DNA from: Pollenia angustigena
Lineage: Eukaryota; Arthropoda; Insecta; Diptera; Polleniidae
Direction of reading: 5' to 3'
DNA length: 64,000 nucleotides
Assembly (NCBI GenBank): GCA_930367215.1
Contig: OV884058.1
Span: forward strand, 214,438,208-214,502,207
This document shows, piece by piece, positions 46,320 to 58,171 of the stretch (positions are counted from its first letter, which is position 1; each line of letters opens with the position of its first letter). The position numbers were made by a program, and so were the translations under genes. The notes under the pieces were generated by a model that was given only the letters and a program-made list of their open reading frames with translations, did no database searches and was not told the origin of the DNA.

Positions 46320-47640
46320 TTCGGGTGTGTTCCAGAATCCGAATCCACTCGAAAGTGGATTACTTTACCATTTTTGGTGTTCTGCATTTCACATCCACAA
46401 GTTTTTATTCGTTTTCAATTAGAGTAGTAATGGGTTGGTGAAAGTAAAACGAATCGACTTTTATTCAAATATTTGATAACATTTTTAACAAAAAAATAAA
46501 TTTTGTTTTTAGCTTAAAATCTTCTTTATCCAATTTAATCAAAAATATATCGTTATCTAAAATGCAAAAGTCCCTAACATACCCTAAATTTAAAATCGAC
46601 TTTTTCATTATTTTGATGTAAATACAGCTTATTGTTTTTTTTAACGATTTTTATGTTATTTTCAGACAGTTTGTTTTTAATCGATGTTGAGAGAATTTCA
46701 ACTAATTGTAGTGGGGAATGTAAGATGAGATAAACCCACTGTTTATTGTTGATGTGTTTTGTTTAAACTTTGATATTATTACAAGTAGAACTGTTGCTAT
46801 AAGTCTTATACGTTTAACAGTTTTATTTGGTTTAATATCTTTAGTTTTTCTAAAATCTTTATGGATGAAGTTTCCTGATGATCTGGCCTAAGCAGCCAGT
46901 GAAATGCGCATAGGAATAGCTTATCCCATCATCAATAAATTTCAAGTGTTTTTATCAATAATAAAAACTGGGAATTAAGCACGAATAGCAAAATCTTTCG
47001 AAATTAAAATTTTGTATTCCCAAAAATTTAAATTACTTTTTGATTTAGCGATCTCAAATTAGTTTTTTTGTTTGTTTAAAATGTTGCGATTTTTCGCGAA
47101 TTTTAGCCATGTTCGCGATAGAAACGATTTGTTTCAGTAAGTTTTCTGATTCTTTACAGCTTTAACGATTTATAATAAATAGTAGACTTTGCTATCATGC
47201 CGATGTTAGCAAATTTTTGCGAATTTAGCAATTTTTACCTAATTTTTGCCAATCCTTATAGTTTTAGGGACTTTTAATCAATTATATGGGTGGTTTGAAA
47301 TATTAAAAATTTACTCGATTTTTCGCTATTTTTTTGTTATTTTCCGAAATTTTGTTTTTTTTTTTACCGATTTAGCGATTTCAAATAAATTTGAGTGTTT
47401 GTTTAAAGGTATGCAATTTTTCGCGATGATTCTTTACAGCTTTCACGATTTTAAAATAATACCAATTTATGAATTATGCGGATTTAAAAAATTATTCGTT
47501 TTCAATTCGAGTCGAAACGTAGAACATACCAGATTAAGCATTTTTCTTTCAGTGTATGATGCGCTTCCTATTATAATACTAAAAACATTCTTCTTAAAAG
47601 AAAATTAATTTTACCAAATTGCTTTTAATAATAACTTCTA
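46320..47640. repeat. Dispersed repeat shared with 59660-60200
   Basis: Shared blocks include GAATCCGAATCCA, TTTTTGGTGTTCTG, TCGCGAATTTTAGCCATGTT and CCTTATAGTTTTAGGGACTT. The block 46640-46990 is a separate insertion, also seen at 53130-53445. No protein frame is supported; the frame at 47246-47608 is Phe/Ile-rich low complexity. Confidence 0.6.
46640..46990 (+). repeat. Penelope-like terminal region, copy 1
   Basis: About 55 conserved bases (CTGATGATCTGGCCTAAGCA, then TGAAATGCGCATAGG and ATAGCTTATCCCATC) are preceded by AACAGTTTTATTTG and CTAAAATCTTT blocks. The same sequence is found at 53130-53445 and inverted at 52815-52945. A CTGATGA..GGCC..GCATAGG string is reminiscent of Penelope-like element ends; inference only. 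Confidence 0.5.
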
Positions 47641-47691
47641 AATATTAATAAGTTTTCTTCCAAAAAAAAAAAAATAATAATAAATATACAG

Positions 47692-48420
47692 CTGCGGTCA
47701 AAAAAATAGCACCAGGATATAGAAAAAAGTTCTTCGTTAGATATTTGTAAATAGATCAATCTGATTTCATTGAATACTTGTCATAAGAAACTTACAGGAC
47801 TGTCAAGCAATATTTAATAAAAAGCTATTGATTTGGTTTTGTATTTGATATAAAATTTTTAACTTTTTTAAAACAACTTAAAAAACACTCAGTCAAAAAA
47901 ATAGCACTACAGCTGTTATTCTATTAAAATTAAATACTTACAGCCGTATTCATAAAAAATTAAAATGGATTTGAAATGCATTTTAAGGAAAATTTTTATG
48001 AACATTTTGCCTCAAAACACATTTCAAACTTGTTTTATTTTTTATGAATACGACAGTTAAACTAAAAATAAATTAACTGCCGGTTTAACGATGTCGAACG
48101 TCATCGTTCGCATAGAAAATTATATTTAAAACAATAACAAAATTCGAAAATTTGTTTTTGTTTTAAATGTAATATTCTATGCGAACGTTAACGTTCGAAA
48201 TCGTTGAACAGGTTGTAAAAATTTTGAATTTTGTTTTTTATGATTTCTTCTCATATTGAAATTAATATTTTTTTGCGTGCCCATTTTTGGCAATAACCTT
48301 TGCACAACGTTTTGGCATCGATTTAACTAGGTTTTGGCACCTCTCCTTCGAAATTCTGTTCTAGATTTGCTGAACTGCCACCCAAAGGGCTTCGTTATTT
48401 GTTGGTTGTATTTGGATACT
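47692..48420 (-). pseudogene. Tc1-type transposon remnant with transposase C-terminus
   Basis: The terminal motif GGTCAAAAAAATAGCACC at about 47697 recurs as AGTCAAAAAAATAGCACT at about 47890, the inverted-repeat/direct-repeat layout of Tc1 elements. On the minus strand 48270-48420 encodes NEALWVAVQQI-stop-NRISKERCQNLVKSMPKRC then AKVIAKNG, the conserved Tc1 transposase C-terminus with Trp changed to a TAG stop. Two small hairpins interrupt the remnant (about 47941-48056 and 48065-48215). The DDE core is gone. Confidence 0.75.
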
Positions 48421-48429
48421 CCCTTTTTT

Positions 48430-48960
48430 ATATCTGCAATGGGGTGGTAACCCTTCGTTTTATATAGGGCAATATGGGTATCAAATTTTTTCTTTTGCCA
48501 AGTACATCATCTTTGTATGTAAATAATTTCGATTTTTGCAAATTAGATGCATTTTACTAGGTGCTCTGGAATATATACAAATGCAATTTTGTAGTAACTC
48601 TAATATGATAGCGAATTTAGTTTCTAGATCATGTATGGATGAAAATAGGACTAAAGAAAGAAAAAACTACTTAAATTTTTTTTATATGCGAAAAAAAATA
48701 TGCCGCCAAAAAGTCGTGGATCATTTCTTTATTTCTTTCTTTAGTCCCATTTTCATTCATACATGGTCTAGAAACTAAATTTGCTATCATATAAGCGTTA
48801 CTACAAAATTGCAATTCCACAGCACCGTGTAAAATGCATCTAATTTGCAAAAACCTAAATTATTTACATACAAAGATGATGTACTTGGCAAAAGAAAAAA
48901 TTTGATACCCATATTACCCTATATAAAACGAAGGGTTACCACCCCATTGCATTTTTGTCA
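48430..48960. repeat. Long palindrome, about 220-bp arms
   Basis: Left arm from GCAATGGGGTGGTAACCCTT through AAATTAGATGCATTTTAC to GACTAAAGAAAGAAA; the right arm from about 48735 is its complement in reverse order. The centre is about 70 bases (TATGCCGCCAAAAAGTCG). Arms differ at scattered positions. A fold-back element adjoining the repeat shared with 20590-21310. Confidence 0.8.
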
Positions 48961-50860
48961 AAACGCGAACTAGCACGAATTTCAAAAAAAGCTGAGACAC
49001 GTATTTAATTAAATCGACTAAAGAATAAAATATGTTAATTTGGCACTTTTATTACAAACAACCCCGAACAAAAAATTCAAAACCCCTTATTTTTACAGAA
49101 AATCCTTAAAAAAAGGACATGGATGATCGTCCTTGGACAAATTGTATATGCAGTTGGGCGCGCCTTAAAAAACGTTTTTTTTATTGCTTTTCGCAAGTTT
49201 TATCAAACAATTACTCTGTGCTAGAACTTGACACTTTTTTTGAGACAAGCCGGGCAACTGGCGCTTTAACCTAATTCGGGAACGCTGAATCCAATATCCG
49301 TTCAAAAACGTTTCAGTTTATTGAAATTATTAAAAAAAAACGAAAATCCGCAATTAAATTTCCTTTAAACGTTAAATCTAACATGCGCAGTCGTTTTAAA
49401 AACATAATTTTTTTTAGCAAAAAAAAATTTTAGCAACATTTCGAAATTTTTGTTTGTTAAAAATCTATAAAAAATTACAGCTATGCTTCTCATTTTTACA
49501 GACATATAAAAAACAAAGCTTCAAACAAAACAAGCTATAAATGATAAAAATCTGTTAACAACTTTTAATTTTATTCACAAAAGTCGAAAAATTTTAAATA
49601 ATTTAAAAATTTCATAAAACGCAATATTTGTATGGGAGCCCCCTTAAGAAGTGGTGATAAGGGGCAAGTATGTCTCGAGAAATTGTTAAGGCGACTCCTT
49701 GATACGTTATGATACGTTTTCTTCAATATATTTCTAGTCTGTATTAAACATTTTGTATGGGAGCCCCCTTAAGGAATGATAATTTTGTTTTAAATGTTAG
49801 TTAAACGAGTCATTTTTGTGCTCGCGATCTAGAAGCAGGCAGTAATTTGAAAGAGTTTTGCACTCGTTTTTTAAAAACAGGAAGTTATTGTACTCAAACA
49901 AAACAAACAAGTGAAATAGTACTGTTAGATTATTTTTTTCAAAAAATCGTCCTGCCAATATAAAAAACATCAACAAATGGCCCTGACTAATATTAATTAG
50001 TTCTTCTTTAGTTTTTCTAAAAAAAAAACTTGTACAATAGGAATTATAATTTAATGACTAATAAAACCCTGACTAATATAACCTGAATTCTAGATAAATC
50101 TAATCATGCGAAATAAAGTATTTTTGCGTACTTTATTTTTCTCATAAAGTATAGAGTACAATTACTCGAAACAACGTACAATACTTTATTATAAAGTACG
50201 GTTGGCAAGCATAGTTGTGCCACTCCGCCATTTTCGAAATTTTTGTATGGGGACCACCCTAATGATAAAAGATGGAGACTAGGTATGTTCTGAAAAAATG
50301 CTCGGGTAGCAAAAATATATGAGGTCCGTCATATATTTGATTCCTCTAGGGCCACTCTAGGGCTAGTTAGGGCGGTGGCGGGTAATTTTATAAAAAAACA
50401 ATATTTAGTATGGGAGCCTCTTTAAGGAGAACAGATAGTGGGTTAGTATGTGAATAAAAAATTTAGGTGGGGGGGGGAATATTAGTGGGAGTCAGTCTTA
50501 CATTTTACCCCTCTAGGAGCGACTCAGGGACAGCTGTGAAGCTTTTTTGGCTTTTGTATCGTTTTCCCCTGACTTTGACCCCAATGAGGAGCCATTTACC
50601 CCCATCCAACCCTCCCAGTTTTTTTGCTCATGCGTTTTTTTTACAAACTTCACAAAATTGCTGGTTTTAGCGTATCAAAATCAAGAAGGCGTGCACTTAT
50701 CCATACCTAATGTACATATGAATGTAACAATTTATTTGGTTTTGTTTTGGTTTTTTGTGGAATTAATAAATAACATTTTTTTTGGACTGTTGTATGTGTA
50801 TATTCTTTTAAAAAAGTAAAAACTTTTGTCTTGAACTCATTTAATGAAATCATTATTTTT
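48961..50860. other. Repeat-rich spacer, GTATGGGAGCC phrase four times
   Basis: 48935-49170 is the inverted match of 20590-21310. Further on, TTGTATGGGAGCCCCCTTAA occurs at about 49628 and 49752, with variants at about 50242 (GTATGGGGACCACCCT) and 50409 (GTATGGGAGCCTCTTT), each followed by AAG/TAATGATA-like text. No coding frame is convincing. Confidence 0.5.
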
Positions 50861-50865
50861 TTCAA

Positions 50866-50948
50866 AGAATCCCGGGATTCCCGGGAATAAGATTTTTTTT
50901 GTTTCGTTTCCCGGGAATAGAAAAAGTCCGGGAAATTAAAAACCCTAG
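50866..50948. mobile_element. CCCGGG-rich transposon end
   Basis: GATTCCCGGGAATAAG, then TTTCCCGGGAATAGAAAAAG and AAAAACCCTA, is the inverted relative of 30822-30903. The tip TAGGGTTTTT resembles hAT ends. Only one end is visible at each location. Confidence 0.45.
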
Positions 50949-51049
50949 CTGTAGCAGGCCCTAGGATAATGGAGCTGCCATCTGTCGTTGCCTGGAAATA
51001 ATGCCCACCGTGTATTTGGTTAAGTGGTGGGGAACCTTGCTAATATTTG

Positions 51050-51480
51050 ATTCCTATTTTCTTCCCAGGGGGTGGCGGCTCGATTGAGGCTTCCTATATG
51101 ACTCACGTTCAATAAGAGAATTGCTGTGAGCCATATAAATGCCAAAAAGGACTTTGACGAATATAAAGTTCAAGAGACAGCCCTGTGTGGTCATTGTACC
51201 CTGGTATCCACATTTGCGTTGCCCTCGAATGTTTCGCAATCTCGTTCAGAGATATAAAGCATTCCGCAGTTATCTTTAATGATGTAAAACACTCGCTCGA
51301 GCTGTAACTGTAGCTTTTCAGGTATTAAATATGCATATGTATATCGCTCGATATACGATAGTAACTCAGCCAATCCGACGCCAACCTAATGGCAAAGGTT
51401 CCTGCAACTGCGGTAGTAAAGGAATCGGAGACAAAATTGGGCTTTGATCCGCTTTTACGAGAACTGGCGGCTTATTAATT
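51050..51480 (-). pseudogene. LINE RNase H fragment
   Basis: On the minus strand one frame reads AECFISLNEIAKHSRATQMW then IPGYNDHTG, close to the RNase H core of insect LINEs (the W.PGH..I.GNE region). It lacks the final Asp, and its His and Gly are altered. Neighbouring frames are broken. An old fragment of a LINE unlike the one at 11705-16097. Confidence 0.5.
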
Positions 51481-52320
51481 GTAATGTTAGTCAGTTATTA
51501 CGCACGTGTTATTATTTTTAAATTCAAAGGCAGTTAATAATAGACCTTGTATTTTCGTCAAATGTTTTCATTACAATGGAAGACTCTGCTTAAACTGACT
51601 AAATGTTAACAAGACAGGTATTATAAAAAGGGTGAGTTGTAGTCAACGGCAAAGAACGTAAGCGAAAGGACAAAAGAATTTGCACTACATAGGACTATAA
51701 GCACTCATGATTTGAAAGGATTGTACATGCCAACAAATTGTTAGCCGATAGACCAGAATATAATATTCTAAGGGTTTGAGTTGCTCTGCATCCGAATCTG
51801 TTCTCAGAATTTCTACATCAAATCAGGTCTCCGAGGTATCTTAGCTTAAAGTTAAAAAACCTCTTAAAAAAACAAAAATGAAGTCAAAATTATAAAAAAA
51901 TCACGAACAAATTTATAAAAAAAATATGTGATGGAGAAATTTTGAGTACAAATTCGGATTCAGCTCAAGTCATACCCTAAAAAATACACTATAGTCTCAG
52001 GGTTTCGACATATATCCAAATATAACAGGCCTGTGTTTTTTAAAAGCATAAAACTTAAATTCTATATTGAATAAAGACAACGAGAAAATATTTATTTTTA
52101 CTCCCATGCATCATAACATGCATTTTACAAATCAAAAAAAAAAAAAAAAAAAAAAAAAAATTAACGTGAAATTTCATAATTTATTTTCTTGCTATTTTCA
52201 TTTTGGATGATGCCTTAATATGTAACAGTTTTTCTTTTTTTTTTTGTAATACTTATACTAAAAAATAAATTAATTATTTTACTAATTGAGTTTTTATATA
52301 ATAAATATGCCCAGGATGGC
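51481..52320. other. Spacer with a 26-base A run, no gene
   Basis: AT-rich. A pure A run of about 26 bases lies at 52134-52160. It contains the presumed 3' UTR of the Kazal gene (minus strand, below 52321). Confidence 0.4.
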
Positions 52321-52702
52321 TTATCTTTTGGAACAAGAGCCCTTTCCTTGTATCGTTACATCTGAAATAGTACAAACAAAAAAAAAGAAACATTAATTTT
52401 TTCACTTTCCCCATATAATTGTGCATCAACCAATAACTTTAAAATAAATTTACAAATTAATTAGTTATATACCACATCCACAACTTACCAATATGCAAAC
52501 AAGATGCATAACATTCCATTTGTGCCTCACTCGTGTACATGTAACCATCCGAACCACAAACAATTTCTTCATTTTCATCTTCAACAATTGCACAGATGCG
52601 CTCACAATATTCTTCTGTATCTTTTTGTTCACTAGGCGGTGACTCTGTGGGGCTAGATGGTTTTGAATCACTGCTGACCAGTGGTTGGCGGCCATATAGA
52701 TT
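52321..52702 (-). CDS. Kazal-domain exons, likely 3' end of secreted gene
   Basis: Two exons, 52489-52702 and 52321-52361, joined by a GT-AG intron in phase 1 (GTAAGT donor, TTTCAG acceptor), ending in TAA. The 84 residues are a Ser/Pro/Glu-rich linker and one complete Kazal domain with six Cys: C-ERI-C, then VCGSDGYMYTSEAQMEC, YASC and GKGSC. Kazal domains inhibit serine proteases or serve as extracellular matrix modules. The first exon opens at an acceptor in phase 0 with no start codon, so upstream exons must exist. The glutamine-rich exon ending at 62183 is minus-strand and also ends in phase 0, so it is the best candidate in this window. The inhibitory specificity is not predictable here. 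Confidence 0.75.
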
Positions 52703-52814
52703 CTGAAATAAAACATAATTGAACTGGGTAAAACAAATTCAATTTATGTAATTGTGAGGCGATTTTGACAATATTTTAATTTAATATCAAAGTCATTTTT
52801 GGGGGTAACAATTT

Positions 52815-53445
52815 TTTTTAACTAACAAGATTTTGTTTGTCGTGCTTAATTACCAATTTTTAATCTTGATAAAACACTAAAATTTATTGTTGATGGGATA
52901 AGCTATTCCTATGCGCATTTTACTGGTTGCTTAGGCCAGATCATAAAACAAAAATCTAATTAAAAAAAAAATTTTGTATTCCCAAAAATTACTGTGATAA
53001 TAAACTGGAAAGTGCATGGCTCAAAAAAACGGAACGGGCAACTTGCTTTATTTTTCGATTTTCTTGCGAAAACAATAAAGCAAGTTGTTGTGGTTTTTAT
53101 TTTGTTTTTTCTTAGCCTACTTACAACTACAATTTATGTTGGAAGAATTCCAACTATTTGTAGTGAGTAATGGAAGAAAAGATAAACTCACTGTTTATTG
53201 TTGTTGTTTTTTTTAAGCTTTGATATTGTTATAAGTTAAACTGGTGCTAATAATTCTTATTCGCTTAACAGTTTTATTTGTATAATATCTTAAGTTTTTC
53301 TAAAATCTTTGGAGGAATTTTCCTGATGATCTGGCCTAAGCAGCCAGTGAAATGCGCATAGGCATAGCTTATCCCATCAACAATAGATTTCAGTGTTTTT
53401 ATCAAGAATAAAAATTGGGAATTAAACAAAATCTTGTTAATTTGA
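52815..53445. repeat. Inverted pair of Penelope-like terminal regions
   Basis: 52815-52945 and 53310-53445 are inverted copies around the conserved GATGATCTGGCCTAAGCA / ATAGCTTATCCCATCAACAA block. The plus-orientation copy extends left to about 53130 and matches 46640-46990. It lies in the proposed intron of the glutamine-rich/Kazal gene, 110 bases upstream of the Kazal exon acceptor. Confidence 0.6.
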
Positions 53446-53485
53446 ATTTAATTAAAATTTTTTTTTTCGGAATATCAGATCTGCA

Positions 53486-53729
53486 CCCGTATTCCGTAAT
53501 TCGCTAAGCTAAAGCTTAATCTCGATCGCTTAAATGCCTTAGAGAATACAAAATTTAAACACTTTAGCGATAACATTAAAAGCTAAAATTGCGACGAATT
53601 AAATTGTTATGGCATTGCCAAAATTAGCAATGCACGTTACAGTATTGCATTTGTAGCCAAAAATCGCTTAATCAACTTTATAGAATTTTAGCGGTAGAGA
53701 TTTAGCTTCAGCGAATTACAGAATACGGC
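53486..53729. mobile_element. MITE, CCGTATTCCGTAATTCGC ends
   Basis: Left CCGTATTCCGTAATTCGCTA and right complement GCGAATTACAGAATACGG are inverted. The tip CCGTATTC resembles 47941-48056. About 244 bp, non-coding. Confidence 0.7.
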
Positions 53730-54083
53730 CACTGTTTTGGCAAAAGTAAGACATTAATATAAAAAAACTTCACTCAGATAAAAGAAAAACTTATTTTCGG
53801 AATTTTGCATGCCACCAAATAAAGTGTTTTTAAATTATGTTATAGGTATATTGTTACTGTTTTCTAAAGAATTTGCGTAGCACAGTGAAAATTCTTTCTT
53901 CATGACGATTATATACAAATTTTAATTTAGAGGATATCTTATTAAGGTTTTAACACAGTCAATTTCTTCATCCATTTGTTTAAAATTTACATACACATGG
54001 CATTTCTTTCACATTTAGGTCATGTTAAAAACTTTGCTTAGAAAATTATAATCACTTAAATGCTACTTCGGGTCTGTTATATA

Positions 54084-55435
54084 CAGTGTGACCCTTTTAG
54101 CATTTTCACTGCTAAATTTAGCATTATTTATTTTGATTTAGCAGCGAATTTTTCAAATAGCATTTAGCATTATTATCAGCATTTTTATAAAATTTGTTTA
54201 GCATTATTTAGCATTTTTTAATCTTAAAAATTTTTTATATTGCTTTTTCACAATATAACTTATCACTTCTGTCAATCTCTATAATTTTATTTTGTCATTT
54301 ATACGTTTATACAAATGTATAATAATAGCAACTCTGAACCCAGATCATCTTCTAATGGTATTTTGTGTTTAATATGTTATTTAATTTACTGAGAAAGCTG
54401 TTGAATAGCCTTTTATGTTTTCAATGATAATTTTTGTTTTTACTCATATTTTGTATTAACTAATATATATCTGTGGCAATAAATAATAATGGCTTAAGTT
54501 GACTTAAGTGTTTTTAATTTTATTACATATTCTTCAAGATCTATGACGCAGCTAAATTTCAAGTATAAAATGTCATTATTAATAAAACGCATTTATAATT
54601 CACCATACAACACACAATACATTTTAGACAAACCCCTTAATATCTCAAAACACGAAATTTCGACTTAAGCCATTATTATTTATTGCCGCAGATATGTATG
54701 TATATCGTTGCCTAAAACGGTAAAAAACCCTATCTAACATTTTGAAAATTTTACAAAAAACTATTTAAAATGATAAATTTATTAATCGCGTTAAACTGTT
54801 CATAATTTATGTTTCTTCTACTTTTCTTGTAAAACCTTAAGGCCCAACCATAATATGCATAGCCTTGCTTCCCCTACTGTCAAAAATTAACAAAAAGTCT
54901 CTCAATGTATTTTAAAAACAAAAACAAAATCAAAAAACATTTGATTCCGTACGGAATGTGCGATCAGTTTCGCACTTTGCTTAAGCAAATGACAGTTTCA
55001 TAAAACTTAAAAAAATGTTCTTTAAGTTCAATATGGTTTGCCTCATATGACATGTATTTGCACATTTGCTTAAGCCAATTTAAGCACAATATGGTTGCGC
55101 CTTAACTGTTTTTTTTTGACAGTTGACAATGTTGCACATTTTGCAAACGGTAGGTTAGGGCTTTAAGCGTTATCATGTAATATTTTGTAGATAGGGCCTT
55201 TTGTTTTTTTTAGTTAAAAAATCGCTAACTTTTATCGAACTGCTGAATTTTTTTTTTATTTAATAAATCTATGTATGTATATAATTTTTTTTATATAAAC
55301 TTGCATTTTATTTTAAAGAAATATAATATTTTCAGGTAAATTAAAGTGGTACAATTATTTAAGAAAATTTAGCATTTTTAGCATTGTTTTAATCCCCATT
55401 TAGCATCCAATTTTTTCTGATTTGTGGTCACACTG
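54084..55435. mobile_element. hAT-type element, CAGTGTGACC ends
   Basis: Ends CAGTGTGACC / GGTCACACTG with an exact 8-bp duplication GTTATATA (54076-54083 and 55436-55443). TTTAGCATT motifs crowd both subterminal regions. The 1.35-kb element has no recognisable transposase; it contains a copy of the CCTAAAACG family (about 54712-55210), itself holding the TTAA element 54841-55101. Confidence 0.9.
54841..55101. mobile_element. TTAA-flanked MITE, GGCCCAACCATA ends
   Basis: 261 bp with inverted ends GGCCCAACCATAATATGC / CACAATATGGTTGCGCC, flanked by TTAA at 54837-54840 and 55102-55105. The related repeat at 41790-42153 lacks it, providing an empty site. TTAA target use is typical of piggyBac-type MITEs. 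A truncated relative is at 11513-11697. Confidence 0.75.
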
Positions 55436-55726
55436 GTTATATAGCAAAAGCTCATAGAGAGATTTGATTACAGTTTTGATTTCATGGACACCTGCCATAT
55501 AAGCTAATATCAAGGTGGAGCTCAACCACTGGTGAGTTAAGCTATGTTCACGCATTATTTTCGAACGGAATAAAATTTGTTTTACTGAGAGCTTTTCCCA
55601 GCACGATTCACCTATTTCGAACAATTTGTCTGGAAAACCAAAGCTTGTTTAGGAGCCGGAGCTATCGAACCTCCAGTGATATAATAACATATATCAGCAG
55701 CGTCTGTTGAATAGCAACAGCACCTA

Positions 55727-56735
55727 CACAGAAAAAATTATTGCCGAATTATTTTCAAACAAACGCTTGTTTGAAAATTTTTTCAATTTCTATAAATTTT
55801 TTTACTGTTTCAAACAATATTTTTGTTTGGTTTTTATTTAACTAACAAAAATGTGGACAACTCTTCAAAAATATAATAAACGCGTTATTGGTGTCCAGTT
55901 TTCATAATTTTGTATGAAATATTTAACGCTGTTTAATGTTGTCGTCTTTTTGCATTTTTTTATTTGATCGTAAGCAACACTTCTTTATGTGAAATATAAG
56001 AACAACAACAAAAAACACACACAGTCTATTTTTGGACGCTTTAAAAAAGTGCAACTATAAGAAAAACAATAGCAGAAACAACATTACAAGAAATAAAATC
56101 CCGTATTCAATTTTTTAAAACTGTTTGATTAAATACATCAGAAAAATCAAAAGTGGAAAATAGCAAAACATTTTGAGTTGTTCTCTCGGCGACGACATCT
56201 TGAAAAATTAATTGCTTTCAACTTGCGTGCAGCCTACGTCACAGCTGTCAACTTTTGCATATTTTGACAATCAGTATATGTAAAAGACTATCAAGAAAAT
56301 CTTGATCGTGTGGCTGCACTGTTGGCAAAGGAAAGGATACAGCAACAAGAGAGTGATAAAGAAAAACATTGTGTTGTGTGTATAAATCAGACTTCGTTCA
56401 AAAATTATTCCAACAAAAAAAAAAATGTGTCTCAAAGCCAGCTGGCGGCTCTGCTCTGCCGTCATCTTCTCATGCAGTGCTTGCTTGTGTGCGCGTCATT
56501 GCTTGTGCAAAAACTCTTTTTTTTTATTTTGAAATTTAGTATATGAATTTCAGTTAACTTTTTGTTTGATTCAGTTAAATTATTTGTTTGAAAAAATCAG
56601 TGTTTTTTTTTTCAATAAACAAAATGCAAATAAATTGTTTGAATATGCAAATTTGTTTATAGGACCGATTTCAGACAAAAAATTTTTTGATTCTACAAAT
56701 TTTATGTTTGAATTGGTAAAATAATTTTTTCTGTG
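55727..56735. mobile_element. TA-flanked element, CACAGAAAAAATTATT ends
   Basis: 1009 bp with inverted ends CACAGAAAAAATTATTGCC / AATAATTTTTTCTGTG and TA on both sides (55725-55726 and 56736-56737). Repeated GTTTGAA / TTCAAAC motifs lie inside both ends. It carries, at about 56190-56345, part of the GTGGCCACACG family. No transposase seen. Confidence 0.75.
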
Positions 56736-56739
56736 TAGG

Positions 56740-58050
56740 GATCTCCACAGGCCGAACTTTGCCACAAGTGTGAAAAAGCAGGGGGGTACACTCTATTACG
56801 ATGCGAAAGAAAATATATCAAATTTAGTGTTTTTGCACCTTTTTGTTTTTTTATTTTTGCAAATATGTAATCATTTACATTTTCAATTTTTTTTAACATA
56901 TTTTGACATTTGATTACCGTTTATATGCGGCATCTTAAATATTTTTTTGCCAGTATTGCTAAGTTTTTAAAAAATTATTCGAAAGTGATAGAAATGACCA
57001 AATTGGCTTTTTGCTTTCGTATCGAAATTGAATTCGCATAGCAATAGACAGAAGCCCCCAGCCTTGCATGTGAAGGAATCACATTTTTAAATTAATTTTA
57101 AATTAAGCCACAACCACTACGTTATCTCAAAAAGTATCTCTTCGAAGAAGAGCAAGGCTTCCACAAGAATATTCCTAGGAATGGACCTGACCTGATTTTT
57201 CCGTAGGGGGAAATCCGATTACAGTAGGTTTAAGACTATTAAATTTTTTTTTGCAAATGCATATAAAATTTTACAGGCCCTAGCCATTAAAAATATTCTG
57301 TCATTGTAGAAGCTGTCAAAAAGTTAGCGTACCAGACGAGTTTAAAAAAGTCTTTAAAATCTTTTTTTTTCTTTTAAACTCTACTCTAAAAGGGAACTTG
57401 TGGGCAGAAAAAAGTTAAGTAGCAGTGATTAATAATATGGGGTTTTAATTAAAGTATAAAATTCATTGTGTACATAATATGCCGTGATGAGGCAAGTATA
57501 ATTTTATTCTCAAAATTCAGCTCGTTTTATAATTGAAAACCTTTGACATTGGCAATCCAATTTCTAGTTTTCAAAAATCTGGGATTTTAGCAAATAAACT
57601 ACGATAAGGAATAAAAAAAGACTTTGAAAAATTAACTGCCTTTTCAACAAATTCGAACCCAAAAGTTACTCGATTAACTAACATTCAAAATAAAATTTCA
57701 AAATTGTATCAATATATACATACACGAAATTTTACTAAGTTTATTTTAACGGATGTAGCGAAGCGCACCGGGTTAAGATAGTTTATTACAAAAATCAAAA
57801 TATTTCGCGATTTTTATTATTTTTAATTGTTATTTTTTTTTTTTTTAGCAAATAAAATTATGTTTTTGATTTTTATGTCTTTTGGCATAAATAGTTTTTA
57901 TTTTCTGAATTATATTTTTTTCTTGGCAGAAATAATTCTTGTTTTTCGATTTTTACTTTTTTCTGCCAACAAAAAAAAAAAAAAAAATCAGAAAATTAAA
58001 AATTATTTCTTCTAAAAAAATTAAAAAAGGTAAGAATAAGAACAGTTTTG
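56740..58050. other. AT-rich spacer, no gene seen
   Basis: Long T and A runs (57827-57845; 57970-57990) and no recognisable domain. Short frames here are Phe/Ile/Lys-rich and not supported. Confidence 0.45.
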
Positions 58051-58171
58051 ATTTTTAGTTGAACTGTTAATTTTAAATTTTTGATATTCTTTAATTAGGC
58101 TTGAGTTCATCAAATTTAATTTTCACCAAATTATTTTCACTGAGGGAAGGAATTTTTACAACTTGAAATTT

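Noticed and set aside
50941..51480. Possible WW domain (PLPLGWRRIG)
   Set aside because: The frame stops immediately after; the adjacent frame reads as LINE RNase H (NEIAKHSRATQMW), which explains the region better.
52465..52716. 83-codon minus-strand frame at the Kazal exon
   Set aside because: Wrong frame: the frame between the splice sites with six Cys and the VCGSDG motif is the coding one.
56310..56546. 78-codon plus-strand frame, Gln/Lys-rich then hydrophobic
   Set aside because: Begins within a MITE end (CGTGTGGCTGCACTG) and runs through transposon sequence; no similarity to known proteins.
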